Shown: positions 1 through 8,204 of the stretch, piece by piece
Layout: each line of letters begins with the position of its first letter
Position numbering within the stretch: position 1 is the first letter of the stretch
Origin: an uncultured Clostridia bacterium
GTDB taxonomy: Bacteria; Bacillota; Clostridia; Oscillospirales; Acutalibacteraceae
Reading direction: 5' to 3'
NCBI GenBank assembly: GCA_944380775.1
Contig: CALWIP010000011.1
Coordinates: 1-35,087 of the forward strand
Length of the DNA stretch: 35,087 bases
Program-made: the position numbers and the translations under genes
The notes under the pieces: generated by a model
What the model saw: only the letters and a program-made list of their open reading frames with translations
Told to the model about the DNA's origin: nothing
Databases searched by the model: none

Positions 1-177
1 TCCGAAATCCATATCTTTGAGGAACGGAAGCCCAACGGACAGTGGTTGAAATCCATCAAATTCAAGCTGCCGATCATAGAGGAAGATATGGAAATAAGTT
101 TGGACAACGATACACAAGTCGAGACCGCCTGCCTCCTTTCTCGCGCCTCCTGCTTCCAGCGGGACACCGCCCTTTGA
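1..177 (+). CDS. C-terminal fragment of an unrecognised protein (5' end outside window)
   Basis: Frame 1 is open from the first base to a TGA at 175-177 and gives 58 residues containing IHIFEE, a QWLKSIKFKLP stretch and DNDTQVETACLLSR near the end. The VET-x-x-LLSR ending resembles tails of some mobile-element-borne methyltransferase-like proteins in Clostridia, but I cannot name the family with confidence. Codons such as ATA, AGT, ACA and CAA are used over the first 120 bases, unlike the GC-rich neighbours, which hints at acquired DNA. A strong hairpin with a T run follows at 188-219. The reading frame is likely real; the function is unknown. Confidence 0.5.
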   Translation, partial: SEIHIFEERKPNGQWLKSIKFKLPIIEEDMEISLDNDTQVETACLLSRASCFQRDTAL

Positions 178-187
178 AACGCGCTGC

Positions 188-219
188 GCCCGCCCCGGCC
201 TGCCCCGGGGCGGGCTTTT
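188..219 (+). terminator. Rho-independent terminator after the first partial gene
   Basis: A nine-base perfect stem (188-196 with 207-215, GCCCGCCCC/GGGGCGGGC) is followed directly by TTTT. It lies 10 bases after the stop codon of the left-edge gene, so it probably ends that transcript. Confidence 0.75.
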
Positions 220-278
220 GTGTGGGCGCGAAGGCGGCGCGGCGGATTGTAATAACCTTTACACTTCTGTCATGAAAA

Positions 279-307
279 TTGCAATCCGGGCGAAAACATG
301 CTACAAT
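279..307 (+). promoter_or_regulatory. Sigma-A type promoter of the peptide-binding lipoprotein gene
   Basis: TTGCAA (279-284) and TACAAT (302-307) are separated by 17 bases. Transcription would start near 314, 28 bases before the TTG start codon. Confidence 0.65.
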
Positions 308-341
308 ATTTCCACTATGAAACGAAAGGGGGAGGCGGCGT

Positions 342-1979
342 TTGAAGCGGATGCTCTGCCTGCTGCTCTGCCTCACCGTTTTGCTCGGCTGCACCGCGTG
401 CGGCGGCGGCGGGGAAGACGGCAGCGGCGAGACGATCTCCTACGACCTGCAGGAGGAACCGGAAACGCTGGACCCGCAGATTGCCAGCGGCCAGGCGGCC
501 GTGGTCTTGATTGAGGCCTTGTACGAGGGCCTCGTCCGGCTGGACGGGGACAACGAGCCGTACCCCGGCGCGGCGGCGTCGTGGTCTGCGAACGAGACGA
601 ATACGGAATTCACCTTTACGCTGCGGGAGGACGCCGCTTGGTCCAACGGGGACCCTGTCACCGCCGCCGATTTTGTCTACGGGATGCGCCGCGCGTTGGA
701 CCCCGCCACCGGCTCGGAGACGTGCGAAGCCATGTACTGCATTGAGAACGCGCGCGCCGTGCGCGAGGGCGCGCTCCCGGTGGAATCCCTCGGCGTCGCC
801 GCCGTGGACAGCCGCACGCTGGTAATCTCGCTGGAATATCCGTATGAAGAATTCCCCGCCCTCACGGCGTCCACGCCTTTTATGCCGTGCCAGCAGGAAT
901 TTTTTGAAAATACCTACGGGCGCTACGGCCTCGAACCGGAGACCGTGCTCGGCAACGGGCCGTTCCGCATCCGCAACCGCTACAGCTGGGAGCACGGCGC
1001 GCGCGTGGAGCTGACAGCCTCCTCCACCTATGCAGGCGAGCAGGAACCGAGCCCAGCGGCGCTACAATTCTACCTTGGAGAGCTGGAGCTTGAGGAAAGC
1101 GGCCTGATCCAGGCGCTGCGGGATTCCACCGTGGACGCCGCGCCGCTCCCGGCCAGCCTGCTGGACGAGGCGGAGGCGGCGGGCCTGCCCGTCACCTCGT
1201 TCCAGGACACCACCTGCGGCCTGCTGTTCCAGGTTTCGGAGAGTTACCAGGGCGGCGGGAACATTATGGCGCACGCGGAGGTGCGCCGCGCGTTTGTGCA
1301 GGTGCTGGACCGCGCCGCGCTGCTGCGCTACCTGCCGGAAAACAGCGAGCCCGCCGAAGATATTGTCACACCGGACGCCACCTACCTCGGCAAAAGCTAC
1401 CGCGAACAGGCCGGCGGCGGCATGCTGCTGCCGCAGAGCGCCGAGGCGGCAGCCGGCGCGGCGGAAGTCCTCCGCGCGCTGGGGATTGACGTCATGCCGA
1501 CCGTGACGGTGCTCTGCCCCGACGACGGCGACGTCAAGCACATGGTTAACGAGATGCTGGCCGCGTGGAACAGCGCGTTTGGCAATTATTTCAACATGGA
1601 GCCGCTGCCGCAGGAAGAACTGGAGTCCCGCGTTGCGGCGGGGGATTTCCAGGTGGCGGTGTACGCCCTTCAGCCGGACGGCGGCACGCCGGAACGGCTG
1701 CTCTCGCTGTTTGCCAGCGGCAGCGAGTCGAACCCCGCGCAGATGAGCGACCCCGCGTACGACGCGCTGCTCGACCAGGCGCTCGCCTCCGGCGGCATGG
1801 AAGCGCTGGAGCTTTACCGCCAGGCGGAAGCGTACCTCAACACGCAGGCGGTGTTCTACCCGCTTTATTACCAGTCCCATTACTACGCGTGCGGGCCGGG
1901 CGTCTCCGGCGTAGTGTTCCACCCGTACAACGGCGGCGTGGATTTCCTCACCGCCAAGCGCGTGACCGTCTTGTCCTAA
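342..1979 (+). CDS. ABC transporter peptide-binding lipoprotein (OppA/SBP family 5)
   Basis: A 545-residue extracytoplasmic solute-binding protein that would capture peptides outside the cell and hand them to an ABC permease. The N-terminus is a lipoprotein signal: basic MKR, a hydrophobic stretch, then LLGC (Cys17) with a second possible lipid site CTAC (Cys20), followed by a Gly-rich spacer. Family 5 features follow: EPETLDPQ near residue 40, EGLVRLD, FTLREDAAWSNGDPVTAADFVYG near 90-115, and a late YPLYYQSHYYA stretch. The start is TTG at 342, because GGGGGAGG ends 6 bases upstream and the next ATG (351) is too close to the signal sequence. No permease or ATPase genes lie beside it, so it is an orphan binding protein here. 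The exact substrate is not visible. Confidence 0.88.
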   Translation: MKRMLCLLLCLTVLLGCTACGGGGEDGSGETISYDLQEEPETLDPQIASGQAAVVLIEALYEGLVRLDGDNEPYPGAAASWSANETNTEFTFTLREDAAWSNGDPVTAADFVYGMRRALDPATGSETCEAMYCIENARAVREGALPVESLGVAAVDSRTLVISLEYPYEEFPALTASTPFMPCQQEFFENTYGRYGLEPETVLGNGPFRIRNRYSWEHGARVELTASSTYAGEQEPSPAALQFYLGELELEESGLIQALRDSTVDAAPLPASLLDEAEAAGLPVTSFQDTTCGLLFQVSESYQGGGNIMAHAEVRRAFVQVLDRAALLRYLPENSEPAEDIVTPDATYLGKSYREQAGGGMLLPQSAEAAAGAAEVLRALGIDVMPTVTVLCPDDGDVKHMVNEMLAAWNSAFGNYFNMEPLPQEELESRVAAGDFQVAVYALQPDGGTPERLLSLFASGSESNPAQMSDPAYDALLDQALASGGMEALELYRQAEAYLNTQAVFYPLYYQSHYYACGPGVSGVVFHPYNGGVDFLTAKRVTVLS

Positions 1980-1985
1980 AAAGGG

Positions 1986-2005
1986 CCCGCTTTAAAGCGG
2001 GTTTT
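1986..2005 (+). terminator. Rho-independent terminator of the peptide-binding protein gene
   Basis: The palindrome CCCGCTTTAAAGCGGG (1986-2001) is followed by TTTT, 6 bases after the TAA stop. The loop is tight, but the position is right. Confidence 0.6.
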
Positions 2006-2040
2006 GAGGCAGGCGGCTTTGGGCCGTGTTGGACCGCGCC

Positions 2041-2078
2041 AAACGGCGCATCCCCCAGACGGAGGATGCGCCGTTTTT
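2041..2078. terminator. Terminator hairpin between convergent transcripts
   Basis: A perfect 13-base stem (2041-2053 with 2064-2076) has a 10-base loop. On the + strand it is followed by TTTTT. On the - strand it lies directly after the ruvX stop codon, with a short TTT run. It can serve as the end of the pyr-ruvX operon and as a second barrier for + strand transcription. Confidence 0.75.
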
Positions 2079-2534
2079 CTATTCCCCGGTTTCTTTTGTC
2101 CCGGCCGTTTCGCCGCGTTTTTGCGCCGCGCATTTTTGCAGGTAGCTCTCCAGGATGATGACGGCGGCCACGGCGTCCACCACGGCTTTGCGCTTTTTGC
2201 CGCGCGTGTTCGTCTCGTTCAAAAAGCGGTGGGCCAGCAGCGTGGTGCCGCGTTCATCCCAAAGCTCCACCGGCAGGCCGCAGGCCGCCTCCAGCGCGGC
2301 CGCCAGGCCGCGCGCCGCCTGCGCGCTTTCGCCCTCGGTGCCGTCCATGTTGCGCGGCAGGCCGACCACCAGCCGCTCCGCGCGCAGTTCCGCCGCCCGC
2401 CCGGCGATTTTTTCCACCAGCCGCTCCTGGCTGCGCTCTTCGATCACGCCGGCCGGACTCGCGAGGATGCCCGCCGCGTCGCACACCGCCAGGCCGGTGC
2501 GCGCCTTCCCATAATCCACTGCCAAAACCCGCAT
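2079..2534 (-). CDS. ruvX: Putative pre-16S rRNA nuclease / Holliday junction resolvase-like protein YqgF (RuvX)
   Basis: 151 residues with the YqgF/RuvX RNase H-like fold. Visible motifs are AVDYGKARTGLAV at the N-terminus (first catalytic Asp), VVGLPRNMDGTEG in the middle, WDERGTT, and KAVVDAVAAVIILESYL at the C-terminus (last catalytic Asp). Family members process the 5' end of 16S rRNA precursor; a recombination role was proposed earlier. An upstream in-frame ATG exists at 2585, but the motif begins at residue 2 of the 2534 start, which has an AGTGAGG site overlapping the preceding stop codon. It is the last gene of the pyr operon, 8 bases after the phosphatase gene. Confidence 0.9.
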   Translation of the reverse strand: MRVLAVDYGKARTGLAVCDAAGILASPAGVIEERSQERLVEKIAGRAAELRAERLVVGLPRNMDGTEGESAQAARGLAAALEAACGLPVELWDERGTTLLAHRFLNETNTRGKKRKAVVDAVAAVIILESYLQKCAAQKRGETAGTKETGE

Positions 2535-2542
2535 GGCGCGCC

Positions 2543-3223
2543 TCACTGGAAGCGGTCGCCGCCGCGGTACTCGGGCTTCCACCACTCCTGCTTGGCAAAG
2601 GTGGAAATTTCCTCCGTCAAATGGGAGGCGTCGTTGAGCAGGACGATCTCCGGCCGCAGCTGTTCGTCGAAATCGACGATGCTGATGGCCGTATTATCGC
2701 ACCAATCCACGTCGTTGAGTTCCTCAATGGGCTTGCCCATCGCGCGGCAGAGGAAATTCCGGATAGCGCAGCCGTGCGACGTCACGCACACGGTCTTGCC
2801 CGGGTTTTGTTTGACGATACCCGTCACCGCGTCCCAGATGCGCGCGTACACATGCCGCATCGGCTCGCCGCCCTCCGGGGCGAAATCCCAGGGGCGCGCG
2901 TTCCACGCCTTTGCATCATCCGGGTAGAGCTCCGGCAGCTTTTCCCAGGGCTTGCCCTCCCAGACGCCGCCGTCGATCTCAATGAGGCCCGCGTCGGTCC
3001 GGATGGGCAAATGGTGGTATTCGTTGATGGCCTGCGCCGTCTCATAGGCGCGCCGCAGCGGGCTGGAATACATGGCGCCGATGTCCATATTCCGGCAGCG
3101 CAGGGCCAGCAGTTCCAGCTGGCGGCGGCCGTTTTCGCTCACCGCCGCATCCGTGTGGCCCTGGAACACCCTCTTGTGGTTGCCCTCCGCCTCGCAGTGG
3201 CGGACCAGCAAAATCCGCGTCAT
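2543..3223 (-). CDS. Histidine phosphatase family protein (phosphoglycerate mutase-like)
   Basis: A 226-residue member of the histidine phosphatase superfamily. The N-terminal motif is LLVRHCEAEGN, with His9 as the predicted phospho-acceptor. Cys10 stands where most relatives have Gly (RHG). YSSPLRRAYETAQ (about 60-72) and TSHGCAIRNF carry the other phosphate-binding Arg and His residues. The start at 3223 is chosen because AAAAGAGGG precedes it and the motif begins at residue 4; longer starts at 3241 and 3280 run into pyrD. It begins one base after the pyrD stop. The substrate cannot be told; a nucleotide or sugar phosphate would fit the pyrimidine operon, but that is inference. Confidence 0.85.
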   Translation of the reverse strand: MTRILLVRHCEAEGNHKRVFQGHTDAAVSENGRRQLELLALRCRNMDIGAMYSSPLRRAYETAQAINEYHHLPIRTDAGLIEIDGGVWEGKPWEKLPELYPDDAKAWNARPWDFAPEGGEPMRHVYARIWDAVTGIVKQNPGKTVCVTSHGCAIRNFLCRAMGKPIEELNDVDWCDNTAISIVDFDEQLRPEIVLLNDASHLTEEISTFAKQEWWKPEYRGGDRFQ

Positions 3224-3224
3224 C

Positions 3225-4148
3225 TTATCCCTCTTTTCCATACGGCCGCACCTGCCCGGTGAGGTCCGGTACGGCGGCAATCCCGTTTTCGTCCAGGTAG
3301 CGGCGCAGGCCGTCCAAAATTTTCACCGGCGCATACGGGTCCGTAAACAGGACCGTGCCGATTTGCAGCGCAGAAGCGCCCGCCAGCAGCATTTCCACGG
3401 CGTCCTGCCAGCAGGAAACGCCGCCCATGCCGATGATCGGGATCTTCACGCGCTGGCGCGCCTGCCAGACCATCCGCACGGCGACGGGGAACACCGCCGG
3501 GCCGGAGAGGCCGCCCGTGTTATTGTGCAGGATGGGCCGCCGGGTGCGGATGTCGATGCGCATGCCGGTGAGCGTGTTGATCATCGAGAGCGCGTCTGCG
3601 CCCGCCGCTTCCGCCGCTGCGGCGATTTCGCCGATATCCGCCACATTGGGGGAAAGCTTTACCACCAGCGGCTTTTTACAGAAGCGCCGCACCTGCGAGA
3701 CGATGCCCTCCACGCCCGCGCAGGAGGTGCCGAACTGCACGCCGCCCTGCTTGACATTCGGGCAGGAAATATTCAGCTCGATCAGATCGACGTCCGTACC
3801 GGAGAGGATTTCCGCCATTTCGCAGTATTCTTCCGGCGTATTCCCGGCAATATTCGCCAAAATCCGCGTCCCCTGTTCCCGCAGCCACGGCAGGTCCTCG
3901 CGGATGAAGCGCTCAACGCCGGGGTTTTGCAGGCCGACGGAATTGAGCATGCCGGACGGCGTTTCCGCAATGCGCGGGGGCGGGTTGCCGGAGCGCTCTT
4001 TTAACGTAATGCCCTTGCAGGAAATGCCGCCCAACGTGGAGAGCGGGTAAAATTCGCTGTATTCGCGCCCGAACCCGAAGGCGCCCGAGGCCGCGATGAG
4101 CGGGTTTTCCAGCGTGACGCCGGCGATTTGCACACGGAGCTCCGCCAT
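3225..4148 (-). CDS. pyrD: Dihydroorotate dehydrogenase B, catalytic subunit
   Basis: 307 residues, the usual length for class 1B PyrD. It oxidises dihydroorotate to orotate in the cytoplasm using FMN and passes electrons through PyrK to NAD+. Visible features are SGAFGFGREY near residue 21, SCKGITLKERSGNPPPRI near 43-60, NSVGLQNPG, LNISCPN with the class 1B catalytic Cys129, KLSPNV with the FMN-binding Lys, NTLTGM, and the phosphate-binding IIGMGGV and GASALQIGT regions. The ATG directly follows the pyrK TAA (TAAATG), so translation is probably coupled. The adjacent pyrK gene supports the 1B assignment over the fumarate-dependent 1A type. Confidence 0.97.
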   Translation of the reverse strand: MAELRVQIAGVTLENPLIAASGAFGFGREYSEFYPLSTLGGISCKGITLKERSGNPPPRIAETPSGMLNSVGLQNPGVERFIREDLPWLREQGTRILANIAGNTPEEYCEMAEILSGTDVDLIELNISCPNVKQGGVQFGTSCAGVEGIVSQVRRFCKKPLVVKLSPNVADIGEIAAAAEAAGADALSMINTLTGMRIDIRTRRPILHNNTGGLSGPAVFPVAVRMVWQARQRVKIPIIGMGGVSCWQDAVEMLLAGASALQIGTVLFTDPYAPVKILDGLRRYLDENGIAAVPDLTGQVRPYGKEG

Positions 4149-4913
4149 TTACTCCACCTCCCACACAATCTCCCGCGCGTCGAACACGGGGCCGTCCTTG
4201 CACACATGGCCGTACTCCTCGCGGCCGTCCCGCCGCAGCTTGCACGCGCAGCCAAGGCACGCGCCCAGGCCGCAGGCCATGCGCTCTTCCAGCGAAAGCT
4301 GGCACGGCACGCCCTTTTCTTCTGCCCAGGCGGCCACGGCGCGCAGCATCGGCGTGGGGCCGCAGGCAAACACCGCGTCGGGGTCCGGGCCGTCCAGGCA
4401 GCCGGTCACCAGGCCGTGGTATCCGGCGCTGCCGTCTTCCGTGGCGACGGCGACTTCACAGCCCGCGCGGGCAAAATCCTCCTCGAGGATGACGCCGTCC
4501 CGGCTGCGGAAGCCGAGCACGGCCCGCGCGCCCGCGCCGAGCTGCCGGGCCGCGAACAGCAGCGGCGGCACGCCGATGCCGCCCCCCACGAAGAGCGCCC
4601 GCCCCCCGCGCGCCGGAAGCGAGAAGCCGTGGCCCAGCGGCGCGAGGATGTCCCACGCGTCGCCGGCAGAATCCTTTGCAAGGCGCGCCGTGCCGCCGCC
4701 GCGCACCTGGAACACAAAGCGCAGCATGCCGTCCGCCGCGTCGCAGATAGAAATGGGCCGGCGCAGCGTTTTGCCCGGCACGAGGATCTGCGCGAATTGC
4801 CCGGGCTGCGCCGCGGCGGCAAATTCTGGCGCTTCCACCCACACGTCGAAGATGCCGGGGGCAATCTCCCGTTTTGCCGCAATCCGGCAGGATTGCACGT
4901 CATACCGTTTCAT
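4149..4913 (-). CDS. pyrK: Dihydroorotate dehydrogenase B, electron transfer subunit
   Basis: 254 residues of the ferredoxin-reductase type. It carries FAD and one [2Fe-2S] cluster and links PyrD to NAD+. RRPISICDA (51-59) is the FAD-binding motif, GGGIGVPP (110-117) and FACGPTPML (182-190) belong to the nucleotide-binding domain, and Cys214, Cys219, Cys222 and Cys238 fit the PyrK cluster pattern (MACGLGACLGC, then HVCKDGPVF). Cys224 is an extra cysteine beside the cluster. The start codon overlaps the end of pyrF by 14 bases. Confidence 0.96.
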   Translation of the reverse strand: MKRYDVQSCRIAAKREIAPGIFDVWVEAPEFAAAAQPGQFAQILVPGKTLRRPISICDAADGMLRFVFQVRGGGTARLAKDSAGDAWDILAPLGHGFSLPARGGRALFVGGGIGVPPLLFAARQLGAGARAVLGFRSRDGVILEEDFARAGCEVAVATEDGSAGYHGLVTGCLDGPDPDAVFACGPTPMLRAVAAWAEEKGVPCQLSLEERMACGLGACLGCACKLRRDGREEYGHVCKDGPVFDAREIVWEVE

Positions 4914-5859
4914 GGGACCCCTCCGTTTCCAGCTTCACCGGCCCAATGGCCGCGCGCAGCGCGTCGCGCATCCGCAGCGCCTCGCGGCGGGCGGCCGCCG
5001 CATACTCCGCGCCCGGGCAGCCCTCCTTCTGCCACGCGCACAGGATGCCGCGCGACGAGTTGACAATGGCGCCCAGGCCGTTGCCGTCAAAGCCGGGGGC
5101 CACGTCTGCCGCGCCGCCGCCCTGCGCGCCGTAGCCCGGCACCAGGAAGAACGTATGCGGCAGCGCCTGCCGCAGCTCGGCCAATTCCTTCGGGTAAGTG
5201 GCGCCCACCACGGCGCCAACGCCGCTGTAGCCGTAGCGGCCGGGCAGCTCGCGTCCCCACTCCTCGCACATTTCCCCCATTTGCCGGTAGACCGCCGGGC
5301 CGCCTTCGAGCGCCAGGTTCTGCAACTCGCCCGAAGAGGGATTCGAGGTCTTCACCAGTACGAAGATGCCGCCGTCCTTTTCCCGGCAGATCTTCAGCAG
5401 CGGGCGGATGCCGTCGCTGCCCAAATAGCCGTTGACAGTGAGCGCGTCCGCGCCGAACGGCGTAACGCGCGCCCCCTCGACCTCCGTTTCGCCGAGATGC
5501 GCGGCGGCGTAGGCCTCCATCGTCGCGCCGATGTCGTTGCGCTTGCCGTCGGTGATGACAAACATGCCCTTCTCCCTGGCGTATGCGATGGTGTCGTGCA
5601 GCGCCTTGACGCCCGGCCAGCCGTACATTTCATAATAGGCGCACTGGGGCTTCACCGCCGGGACGATGTCGCAGAGCGCGTCGATGAGGCCGCGGTTAAA
5701 AGCAAACAGCGCGGCGGCGGCGCCCTCCAGCGTGCGGCCGTGCGCGCGGTAGGCTTCCTCGCGCAATTCCTGCGGGATGTAGCTGAGTTTCGGGTCCAGG
5801 CCCGCCACGGTGGGGTTTTCCAGCGCGGCGATGCGCTCGATGAGACGGTCAAAAGACAT
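4900..5859 (-). CDS. pyrF: Orotidine 5'-phosphate decarboxylase (long, type 2 form)
   Basis: 319 residues, which matches the longer OMP decarboxylase group rather than the 230-residue form. It converts OMP to UMP. The catalytic motif is ITDGKRNDIG, with Asp104, Lys106 and Asp109. The N-terminus has NPTVAGLDPKLSYIP. VNGYLGSDG, VKTSNPSS and VPGYGAQGG follow as in type 2 enzymes, and the C-terminal VNSSRGI binds phosphate. The start is ATG 5859, 7 bases after AGGAGG; the in-frame ATG at 5880 overlaps this ribosome binding site. The 3' end runs 14 bases into pyrK. Confidence 0.95.
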   Translation of the reverse strand: MSFDRLIERIAALENPTVAGLDPKLSYIPQELREEAYRAHGRTLEGAAAALFAFNRGLIDALCDIVPAVKPQCAYYEMYGWPGVKALHDTIAYAREKGMFVITDGKRNDIGATMEAYAAAHLGETEVEGARVTPFGADALTVNGYLGSDGIRPLLKICREKDGGIFVLVKTSNPSSGELQNLALEGGPAVYRQMGEMCEEWGRELPGRYGYSGVGAVVGATYPKELAELRQALPHTFFLVPGYGAQGGGAADVAPGFDGNGLGAIVNSSRGILCAWQKEGCPGAEYAAAARREALRMRDALRAAIGPVKLETEGSHETV

Positions 5860-5910
5860 GGGATTTCCTCCTTTTTGCATTTCCCAAAAACAGGTGGTTA
5901 CGGGGCGCGG

Positions 5911-7188
5911 TCAGTCCGCGCGGTAAACGGTACGCCCGCGGCAGACGGTCATGCGCACCCTGCCCTGCAGGCGCATGCCGGCAAACGGCGTGTTGCGGCT
6001 CTTCCCGTGCAGGCGGGCGGGGTCCACCACCCATGTTTCCTGCGGGTCAAAGAGCACGGCGTCGGCGGGCGCGCCCACGCGCAGCGTGCCGCCCGGGATG
6101 CCGAGGATGCGCGCCGGGGCGCAGGACATCTTTTCCACCAGCGCGGAAAGGCTCATCAGGCCCGGCGCGACGAGCGCCGTATAACAGGCGGCGAGCGAGG
6201 TCTCCATGCCGATGGAGCCGTTCGGCGCATGCAGGAAATCCGCTTTTTCCTCCGGCGTGTGCGGCGCGTGGTCCGTGGCGATGGCGTCCAGCGTGCCGTC
6301 CTGCAGCGCGGCGAGGAGCGCGCGGCGGTCCTGCTCGGTGCGCAGCGGCGGGTTCATGCGGAAATCCGCGTTCCGCGCGCGCAGCGCTTCCTCCGTCAGC
6401 AAAAGATAATGCGGGCAGGTCTCCGCCGTGACGCGCACCCCGGCGGCTTTTGCCGCGCGGATCATCCCAACGGACGCCGCCGTGCTCACATGGCAGACGT
6501 GCAGCGGCGCGCCCAGGTCTTTGGCGAGCACAAGGTCGCGCGCCGTGCCGCAGTCCTCCGCCGCGGCGGGGATGCCCGGCACGCCGAGCTCCCGCGAAAC
6601 CGCGCCCTCGTTCATCAGGCCGCCGCGCGCCAGGCTGAGGTCTTCGCAGTGGGCGGTCACGCGCAGGCCGAGCGCCGGGGCCTGTTGCAGCGCCTGCGCC
6701 ATCAGGCGGGAATCCGTCACTGGGCGGCCGTCGTCCGACACGGCGACGGCCCCGGCCTCCCGCAGCGCGCGCAGGCCGCACAGTTCGCGGCTCTCCAGCC
6801 CTTTTGTAATGGCGGCCGCCACATAAACGCGCGCGTCCGCGGCCTCTGCCCGGCGCAAAAGGTCCCGCACAAGCGCGGGCGAATCCATCGCCGGGTTGGT
6901 GTTCGGCATTGCGAGCAAGCTGGTCACGCCGCCTGCGGCGGCGGCCCGGCAGCCGCTGAAGAGGTCTTCTTTCTGCGTGAAGCCGGGGTCGCGCAGGTGG
7001 ACGTGCATGTCCACCAGGCCCGGCAGCAGCGCCATGCCCCGCGCGTCGGTCTCCTCCGCGCCGGGCGCTTCAATCCTGCCGCCCACGGCGGCGACGGCCC
7101 CGTTTTCCAGCAGGAGGTCCCCGATTTCATCAAGCCCCTGCGAGGGGTCGATGAGGCGGGCGGACCGGAATACCATTCGTTCCGTCAT
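5911..7188 (-). CDS. pyrC: Dihydroorotase (class I, multifunctional-complex type)
   Basis: 425 residues of the amidohydrolase superfamily. It cyclises carbamoyl-aspartate to dihydroorotate. The zinc motif is DMHVHLRDPG with His62 and His64. AMPNTNP, TAHCEDLSL, HVCHVSTA and ATDHAPHT (catalytic Asp) follow in the usual order. RMNPPLR and GSIGMETSL are also typical of class I. ATG 7188 has AAAGGA upstream; ATG 7176 is an alternative that would remove four residues. It is the first gene of the pyr operon. Its usual partner pyrB is not beside it. Confidence 0.96.
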   Translation of the reverse strand: MTERMVFRSARLIDPSQGLDEIGDLLLENGAVAAVGGRIEAPGAEETDARGMALLPGLVDMHVHLRDPGFTQKEDLFSGCRAAAAGGVTSLLAMPNTNPAMDSPALVRDLLRRAEAADARVYVAAAITKGLESRELCGLRALREAGAVAVSDDGRPVTDSRLMAQALQQAPALGLRVTAHCEDLSLARGGLMNEGAVSRELGVPGIPAAAEDCGTARDLVLAKDLGAPLHVCHVSTAASVGMIRAAKAAGVRVTAETCPHYLLLTEEALRARNADFRMNPPLRTEQDRRALLAALQDGTLDAIATDHAPHTPEEKADFLHAPNGSIGMETSLAACYTALVAPGLMSLSALVEKMSCAPARILGIPGGTLRVGAPADAVLFDPQETWVVDPARLHGKSRNTPFAGMRLQGRVRMTVCRGRTVYRAD

Positions 7189-7232
7189 GATGTCATCCTT
7201 TCTGCGGCGGCATGTCGCCGTTTTCCCTCATA

Positions 7233-7262
7233 TTTGTACAACGGAAGCGGTGCGGCCGTCAA
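7233..7262 (-). promoter_or_regulatory. Candidate promoter of the pyr operon
   Basis: On the - strand, TTGACG (7262-7257) and TACAAA (7238-7233) are 18 bases apart, with the -35 box overlapping the stop codon of the upstream ydcF-like gene. The leader of about 40 bases is too short for a PyrR-type attenuator, and no terminator hairpin is seen in it. Confidence 0.45.
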
Positions 7263-8047
7263 AGGCCCAGCTTCATCCACGTCACCGCGAGCAGCTCGCG
7301 GGCGTAACAGGCCGGGAACAGGAACCACGGCGTGGAAACCGGCACGGCGTACGGCGTGAGGCCCACCTCGCGCGCCAGGCAGGCGGCGCGGTACTGGTGG
7401 TACTCGTCCGTGACGGCGGCTACCTCGCGCGGCAGGCCTTCCGCTTCGATCAGCGCGGCGGAGAACGCCATATTTTCCTCCGTGGAAGTGGAAGCGTCCT
7501 CCAGGAAAATACGTTCCGCGCCGACGCCCTGTTCCGTGAGCGACGCGGCGATGGCCTGCGCTTCGCTGACGTCCTCCCCGTCCCCTTGGCCCCCGCTCGC
7601 AATGCACACCGCGCCGGGGTGCGCGCGCAGATAGGCCGCCGCGGCGTCGATGCGGTTTTGTAAATCCAGGCTCGGCTGCGTGCCGCGCACCTGGCTTCCC
7701 AGCACCAGCACCACGGCGCCTTCCGGCGGCGCAGCGGAGACCGCCCCGGCCATCCAGCCGGTGACCACGCCGGCCCACGTCAGGCAAGCGCAGAGCAGCA
7801 GGGCCAGCGCCCGGTAGGCGCGCGCCAGCGCGCGCCTCCTTCTTCCCGCACGCTCCCAAAGGCGCGGGTAGGCCCCCGCGGCCAGCGCGGTAGCGCCGCA
7901 GGCGGCGAGCGCCAGGCCGTTGCCGATGTTCAAAACCCCGGCGGCTACCGGGATGAAAAACCACAGGAACGCCGCGGCGGCCAGCGCCGCAACCGTATAA
8001 GGCAGCGCGCGGCCTGCCCGCCCAGCCCCTGAACGCAGCGCCTTCAC
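7259..8047 (-). CDS. YdcF/SanA-like DUF218 membrane protein
   Basis: 262 residues. The N-terminal 110 residues are Arg-rich and carry about four hydrophobic segments (PYTVAALAAAAFLWFFIPVAAG, a second and third pair, then LALLLCACLTWAGVV). The C-terminal domain is DUF218: VVLVLGSQVRG, LQNRIDAAAAYL, IASGGQG, EAQAIAASL, TSTEENMAFSAAL and VTDEYHQYRA. Relatives in other bacteria are linked to cell-envelope integrity; no precise reaction is known. The start is GTG at 8047, with GGAAGGGGG upstream. The in-frame ATG at 8086 sits inside the promoter -10 region and is rejected. The transcript may run on into pyrC. Confidence 0.85.
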   Translation of the reverse strand: MKALRSGAGRAGRALPYTVAALAAAAFLWFFIPVAAGVLNIGNGLALAACGATALAAGAYPRLWERAGRRRRALARAYRALALLLCACLTWAGVVTGWMAGAVSAAPPEGAVVLVLGSQVRGTQPSLDLQNRIDAAAAYLRAHPGAVCIASGGQGDGEDVSEAQAIAASLTEQGVGAERIFLEDASTSTEENMAFSAALIEAEGLPREVAAVTDEYHQYRAACLAREVGLTPYAVPVSTPWFLFPACYARELLAVTWMKLGL

Positions 8048-8076
8048 CGCCCGCGCCCCCTTCCGCCGTTTTTTAT

Positions 8077-8105
8077 ATTGTAGCATAGCGGCGCGCGGCT
8101 GACCA
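8077..8105 (-). promoter_or_regulatory. Promoter of the ydcF-like gene
   Basis: On the - strand, TGGTCA (8105-8100), a 17-base spacer and TACAAT (8082-8077) preceded by TGC (extended -10). The predicted transcript start near 8070 lies before the GTG start and decides against the longer reading frames. Confidence 0.6.
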
Positions 8106-8126
8106 CCCCTTTTGCGGAATTGGCGC

Positions 8127-8167
8127 AAAAAAGGCCGCCGCATCCGCTCACGCGGGATGCGGCAGCC
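8127..8167 (-). terminator. Terminator of the hydABC operon
   Basis: A 13-pair stem with one mismatch (8133-8145 with 8155-8167) ends in TTTTTT on the - strand (8132-8127). It begins 37 bases after the hydA stop codon. Confidence 0.88.
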
Positions 8168-8204
8168 TCTGTTTTAGGGGGAAAGGGATGCGAATCCTCC
8201 GGCC

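Noticed and set aside
7189-7258. PyrR attenuator before the pyr operon
   Set aside because: The leader is too short and has no terminator/antiterminator pair or recognisable PyrR binding loop.
4096-7359. Very long + strand open frame opposite the pyr operon
   Set aside because: It is antisense to four certain pyr genes, is low in family-like sequence and rich in Arg, Ala and His, and reflects GC-rich third positions.
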